From the NCBI GenBank assembly GCA_030068145.1, contig JAPJBO010000950.1, positions 1 through 64,000 of the forward strand: a stretch of 64,000 nucleotides of DNA, written 5' to 3'. The stretch is from Diplonema papillatum. Lineage: Eukaryota; Euglenozoa; Diplonemea; Diplonemida; Diplonemidae. Under the pieces are notes generated by a model. The model saw only the letters and a list, made by a program, of their open reading frames with translations, had not been told where the DNA came from and searched no databases. A program made the position numbers and the translations under genes. Position 1 is the stretch's first letter. Every line of letters starts with the position of its first letter. Shown here piece after piece: positions 60,561-64,000 of this stretch.

Positions 60561-60613
60561 AGTCACCCGGAGACTGTAAAATCCCGGAGTAGCAAGCAAA
60601 CGTTCACTCTAAA
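60561..60613 (+). repeat. R1 tail module
   Basis: GTCACCCGGAGACTGTAAAA, TCCCGGAGTAGCAAGCAAAC, GTTCACTCTAAAA. Confidence 0.75.
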
Positions 60614-60699
60614 AGGTCGCGACACTTACAAACTTGGCTAGCCGTAGTTAAAGTGGGTAATCATGCCTACATCCCTCATACCACCCGCCTCACAGCCTC

Positions 60700-60760
60700 A
60701 ATGGTCAACCGGAGACCCTAAAACCCACCGAACCTCTAAACCACAATAAACGCTAAAAAG
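60700..60760 (+). repeat. sister variant of the R1 tail
   Basis: ATGGTCAACCGGAGACCCTA, AAACCCACCGAACCTCTAAA, CCACAATAAACGCTAAAAA. Best copy of this variant. Confidence 0.7.
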
Positions 60761-60894
60761 CCTCGGCTTCGGGTAGTAGCGGAATTCTGGTGCAGTTGTG
60801 TGGGGGCTTAACACTTTCCTTTTGAACGCCCTGACTCCGAGATTTAGTGGCAAGCGGAGGAAGGATGGGCACAAGAAGCAAGACACTCAGCTTT

Positions 60895-60990
60895 CCGCGC
60901 TGATGATGATCCGCTTACTGCGTCCGTGGCGTAGAGGACCAGGAATCAGCGCAGGTGCTGGGCGTCTCGCCCCCGCAACTTCTACAACCA
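60895..60990 (+). repeat. R6 3' fragment
   Basis: CCGCGCTGATGATGATCCGC, CGTCCGTGGCGTAGAGGACC and AGCGCAGGTGCTGG follow the second half of R6. Confidence 0.6.
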
Positions 60991-61189
60991 TGTGAGACGA
61001 TGCCTGAAAGGGTCCCCCTTTTGGCATCACTACTGTATCCGATCTTCACGACCCACCTCCCCTCCTACCAGGGATTTATACGCTTTTCGGCTACCCGTGT
61101 GTGAACAACCACCCTCTCCAAAAAAGGAAGAATAAAAGTCTCCGATTCAGCTTTCGGTGGTCAGGCTTCAGGGGACCATCGGTCGGGTG

Positions 61190-61690
61190 CACCTGACAGC
61201 ATGGCTAGCTTGTTCAGGGGACTATCGGGTGCACCCGACAGCATGGCTAGCTTGTCCAGGGGGCACCTGACAGCATGGCTAGCTTGTTCAGGGGACTATC
61301 GGGTGCACCCGACAGCATGGCTAGCTTGTCCAGGGGGCACCTGACAGCATGGCTAGCTTGTTCAGGGGACTATCGGGTGCACCAGACAGCATGGCTAGCT
61401 TGTTCAGGGGACTATCGGGTGCACCAGACAGCATGGCTAGCTTGTCCAGGGGACTATCGGGTGCACCAGACAGCATGGCTAGCTTGTTCAGGGGACTATC
61501 GGGTGCACCAGACAGCATGGCTAGCTTGTTCAGGGGACTATCGGGTGCACCAGACAGCATGGCTAGCTTGTTCAGGGGACTATCGGGTGCACCCGACAGC
61601 ATGGCTAGCTTGTCCAGGGGGCACCTGACAGCATGGCTAGCTTGTTCAGGGGACTATCGGGTCCCGACAGCATGGCTAGCTTGTCCGGGG
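61190..61690 (+). repeat. minisatellite of mixed 42- and 32-bp units
   Basis: The long unit (42 bp) is CAGCATGGCTAGCTTGTTCA, GGGGACTATCGGGTGCACCA, GA; the short unit (32 bp) replaces its second half with CCAGGGGGCACCTGA. About twelve units alternate in an irregular order. The 42-bp units keep a 14-residue frame (ACSGDYRVHQTAWL) open, but the short units shift it, so coding is unlikely. Confidence 0.95.
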
Positions 61691-61989
61691 CCAGTAGGGC
61701 TGTGACAGCAGAACAATGACCACTTCTTTGGCACCCAACAAGGGAAGCCTTCCGAGACCGTATAAACCCCTGCACTCCTCCCCTACCAGCGCAACAAAAA
61801 AAAAAAAAGCTGAACTTCACAAGCATCCAAAAGGTCGAAAGACACCAATCTGTACGTCCATTCGGATCGTCGGAAACACAAAAAAAGCCTGCGCGAATGC
61901 GTGTGAATCTCTTTGTGATGTGCTTGCGACGTTCTCTTGTGACGGACGAAATAATATATATTTTTTGTGACGTGTTTCCCGCCCCCCTC

Positions 61990-62118
61990 CCCCCTTTTTT
62001 AACTGATTGGTTGTCGGGGCCTTCTCCCCGTGACAGATTCGCCTGTGCTCTAGTAGCACGGGTGGTCCTGGCTGTGACGAGCTACGACCAGCCGCCTACC
62101 AGCTCCGGCTGTCTGGTC
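61990..62118 (+). repeat. R6 5' fragment
   Basis: GGGGCCTTCTCCCCGTGACA, GATTCGCCTGTGCTCTAGTA, GACGAGCTACGACCAGCCGC. Confidence 0.75.
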
Positions 62119-62224
62119 TAGTGTGGCTTAGGGCTGGGCCAAGCCGATGCTTCTGGCCCCATCGCCCCCGGCCACCTGAAATGTTCTTTCCCCCCCTTCT
62201 TGAGCCTTCCGAGGCGGACCGCCG

Positions 62225-62310
62225 TGGTAAGGGGCACCGAGGAGGTAAATGCAACACCCCCACACACACACACACACACACTCACACACACACACAAAAC
62301 GCAGGTAAAA
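62225..62310 (+). repeat. R2-like words around an AC tract
   Basis: GAGGTAAATGCAACACCCC precedes a CACACA tract, then ACGCAGGTAAAACTGGATTT. The AC tract appears to have replaced the middle of R2. Confidence 0.5.
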
Positions 62311-62545
62311 CTGGATTTCATGCGAGTTGAAATTCGCCGCCCCTCCTTCCACATCCAAAATGAGTAGACAGCCCGCGCCTCCCAGTGATTTCAGGGATGA
62401 TCCGAAAGAAAGCAAACTACTTTCTGGAAGAAAAAACTCGGAAACAGGAGTTCGCTTCGGGCAAGATGCAAAGCTTGTGCCGGAGCCAGCGTTTTTCCTG
62501 CAGGGGTGGAGCTTTGCTAAGAAGTCGGGTCAGCTTGCCCTAACT

Positions 62546-62655
62546 TTGTGAAGGCCCACGTAAAATAATCGGGTGTGAAGGCCCACGTAAAATAATCAGG
62601 TGTGAAGGCCCACGTAAAAGAATCGGGTGTGAAGGCCCACGTAAAAATCGGGCCC
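62546..62655 (+). repeat. 26-bp tandem repeat, four units
   Basis: GTGAAGGCCCACGTAAAATA and ATCGGGT repeat four times, with the last unit shortened. Confidence 0.95.
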
Positions 62656-62719
62656 GGCAGTAAGCTTTGGTAAGGGGAATACGTAGGCATTGCTGTAAAA
62701 TTGGATTGATGTGTAGTCC

Positions 62720-63033
62720 CAGGGCTTACGCTCCGTTTTCGGTCTCAGAGAAAATACGTGTCCACGTGTGGGGCGCTTAACGTTCGAGGGGGAAAAAAAC
62801 GTTTCCCTTAGTGCAACAGCAAAAAAAAAAAAAAAAAAAATAGCGTCGCTACTGGACTTGCCGACACCTGGCTGTGCGGCCTTGACCACTAGTGGGCCTA
62901 GACTCCCCTGCATGTGGACCAATAAATCAAAATCCACGTGTGGTACCTGTGGATCCACACGTGGGGGGAACAACATCCAAAAAGAATTAACGTGTGGGAA
63001 TCCACACGTTCCACACGTGGAGCGTAAGCCCTG
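62720..63033 (+). mobile_element. CAGGGCTTACG hAT-like MITE, copy 3, uninterrupted
   Basis: CAGGGCTTACGCTCC and its complement bound 314 bp. TGTAGTCC precedes and TGGTAGTCC follows, an 8-bp duplication with one extra base. An A20 run inside (62821-62840) is the site occupied by FB1 in copy 2. Internal CCACACGTGG words recur, and the interior lacks coding capacity. Confidence 0.9.
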
Positions 63034-63109
63034 TGGTAGTCCAGTACAACATTATTCCATTGCGGTATATAGGCCCGCAGACTTCGTGGCGTCCTTTGGC
63101 AGGCGCACC

Positions 63110-63252
63110 TGAGAGCTGGTGCAGGAGAAGGCAAAGCTCAAGCTGCTGAACGTGCCCCGCGCTTTCACCGAGTTGGCCCGCTTGTACTTCAACAAGCGCA
63201 ACAACGAAGCTTCACACTTTGCGCCTCAGAAAGGGTCCGCCCTCTCGAGGTG
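63110..63252 (+). pseudogene. exon-like segment of an unidentified protein
   Basis: The plus frame from about 63113 to the stop at 63250 encodes ELVQEKAKLKLLNVPRAFTE, then LARLYFNKRNNEASHFAPQK. Codon choice (CTG, GTG, AAG, CGC, TTC, AAC) is strongly G/C-ending, unlike nearby chance frames, and the peptide is a charged, helix-prone mix. There is no ATG. The 30 bp upstream are also protein-like in the same frame (ADFVASFGRR) but separated from it by a stop. It could be an exon of a larger gene or a decayed copy. I do not recognise the family. Confidence 0.4.
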
Positions 63253-64000
63253 ACTACTGGAGATGTGGCGGGGAGTGAGTGAAATCGTTGAACTTCCCCG
63301 ACGGCAAACGCGGGGAGGTTTTTTGGTTCTCGTCTTGGAAAACACTGGATAGTGAAAAAAAGAAAAAAGAATTGCGGAAGGTTAGCCGCGGTGCTGAAAC
63401 CCCTATCCCACGTGGTCGGCTTCAGGCGCCGTATACCCGTATGCAGCGGCCATGAATTCCGGCCCCCCACCCTCCTCCACTTCATGCCAACCGTTACCAT
63501 TTTCGCGAAGTGGCGGTAGTACGAGGCGTGCACTGGTGGACTGCAGCTTTTTCTTACGTTCACTTTTTCGCCAAGTCAAGCGGTTCTCCGGCTGCCACGA
63601 GTTAGGCAGCATGCACGCTTCAATTCATTCAATTCCAAAAAAAAAAAAAAAAAAAACGCAGAAACCAACAAAAACTCGGGGATCGATGGCAACCCAAAAA
63701 ATAACGTTGACTTGCCACACACCGGCTTAACTCAAGGAGAAGCAGTCTAAAAATCAAGTTAAGGCCCTTCCCCTTTTAACAAAGAAAATGCAAAGATACA
63801 CAACACACACTCTATAAAAAAAAATAGAGAACACAACACAACGCAAGAGGTTGAGGGACGACCCCCCCCCGTCGGAAGCCCGCATTATGTTCAGTGTCTG
63901 AGACCTGTCACGACATGTCTCTGACCTCACCGTAGGGATAGCACTGTCGTTTGCACTATGTTTGCTAAGCCATACAAGCTCAGGAACTTTCCAACCAAAA
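63253..64000. other. unassigned right edge
   Basis: An A20 run lies near 63636-63655. Minus-strand frames up to 124 codons have no recognised domain. No repeat shared with the rest of the window was seen. Confidence 0.4.

Overview
The window looks like non-genic, repeat-saturated nuclear DNA from a unicellular eukaryote. The pointers are: three fragments of eukaryote-type large-subunit rRNA, tRNA-like Pol III boxes, long A, G and AC tracts, hAT-type 8-bp target duplications, a tyrosine-recombinase fragment, and no operon-like coding density. Base composition is close to balanced and many pyrimidine tracts precede AG. An alveolate or stramenopile protist (for example a chromerid or coccidian relative) would fit, but the lineage is a guess. 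I could not support a single intact host protein gene; nearly all open frames are short and cross repeats on both strands. The best protein remnants are a tyrosine-recombinase C-terminal domain at 57.6-58.0 kb (minus) and a short exon-like segment at 63.1-63.25 kb (plus).

The window is built from two layers. The first is dispersed retroposon-like repeats, labelled here R1 to R13 and each present several times. R1 is a SINE-like unit of about 250-390 bp whose last ~50 bp (key words CCGGAGAC, TCAAGCGAACTTT, ACTCTAAAA) also occurs alone more than twenty times; occupied and unoccupied sites in other repeats show that it inserts into A-runs with graded 5' truncation. R2 (AGCACCTGCTTTGTAGGAAA), R3 (GCGCCAGCTTGAAAGGAAAT), R4 (GGGTTGCCCTTCAATGTATT), R5 (CTTGCAAAGCTTGAGTCG), R6 (GACGAGCTACGAACAGCCGC), R7 (GATCATGATCATT core), R8 (TAGTAGTTGGCAGCGTAC), R9 (TTGATGCTAGCATCAA), R10 (GTACTGCCGCTACAGCAGAT), R11 (GAGTCACACCCGAAAAGCGG), R12 (GTCGCCGCAAACTGTGGCG) and R13 (GGAACAACGGTTGCACAT) recur and combine as modules.

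The second layer is non-autonomous DNA elements with inverted ends: hAT-like elements (11.66-12.31 kb with duplication CCAGTGAC; 45.5-46.5 kb with duplication CGCAAACA; 62.7-63.0 kb; 27.4-27.7 kb; 51 kb), a GGTGTCACGG family, a 123-bp element at 57.09 kb whose 4-bp target duplication and empty site are both visible, and several foldback-type elements that each iterate a private short motif in both orientations (CCGATAAATATT at 33.8-35.9 kb, AAGTTCGGGC at 4.5-5.5 and 45.6-46.3 kb, CAATTGTA/TACAATTG at 44.2-45.2 kb, ACTAGTAAAA at 24.8 and 27.2 kb, ATTATCGC at 40.4-40.6 kb, CACTTGTTA at 16.1 kb).

By region: 0-10 kb holds an rRNA fragment, R3, R6, foldback copy 1 and R1/R2 nests; 10-23 kb R3, a hAT element, R5, R8, R10 and a tRNA-headed SINE; 23-33 kb ACTAGTAAAA elements, R4-R7, R2 with an R1 insertion; 33-36.6 kb an rRNA fragment, the large foldback and a 169-bp satellite; 37-47 kb R7, R9, R6, several inverted-repeat elements and a long AC tract; 47-50 kb R6, R3 and a 156-bp in-frame satellite; 50-57.2 kb hAT copy with nested R1, tandem R1 copies, the dated-by-empty-site element; 57.5-64 kb recombinase fragment, rRNA fragment, minisatellite and an intact hAT-like element. 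No metabolic or regulatory gene set is visible, so no pathway can be described.
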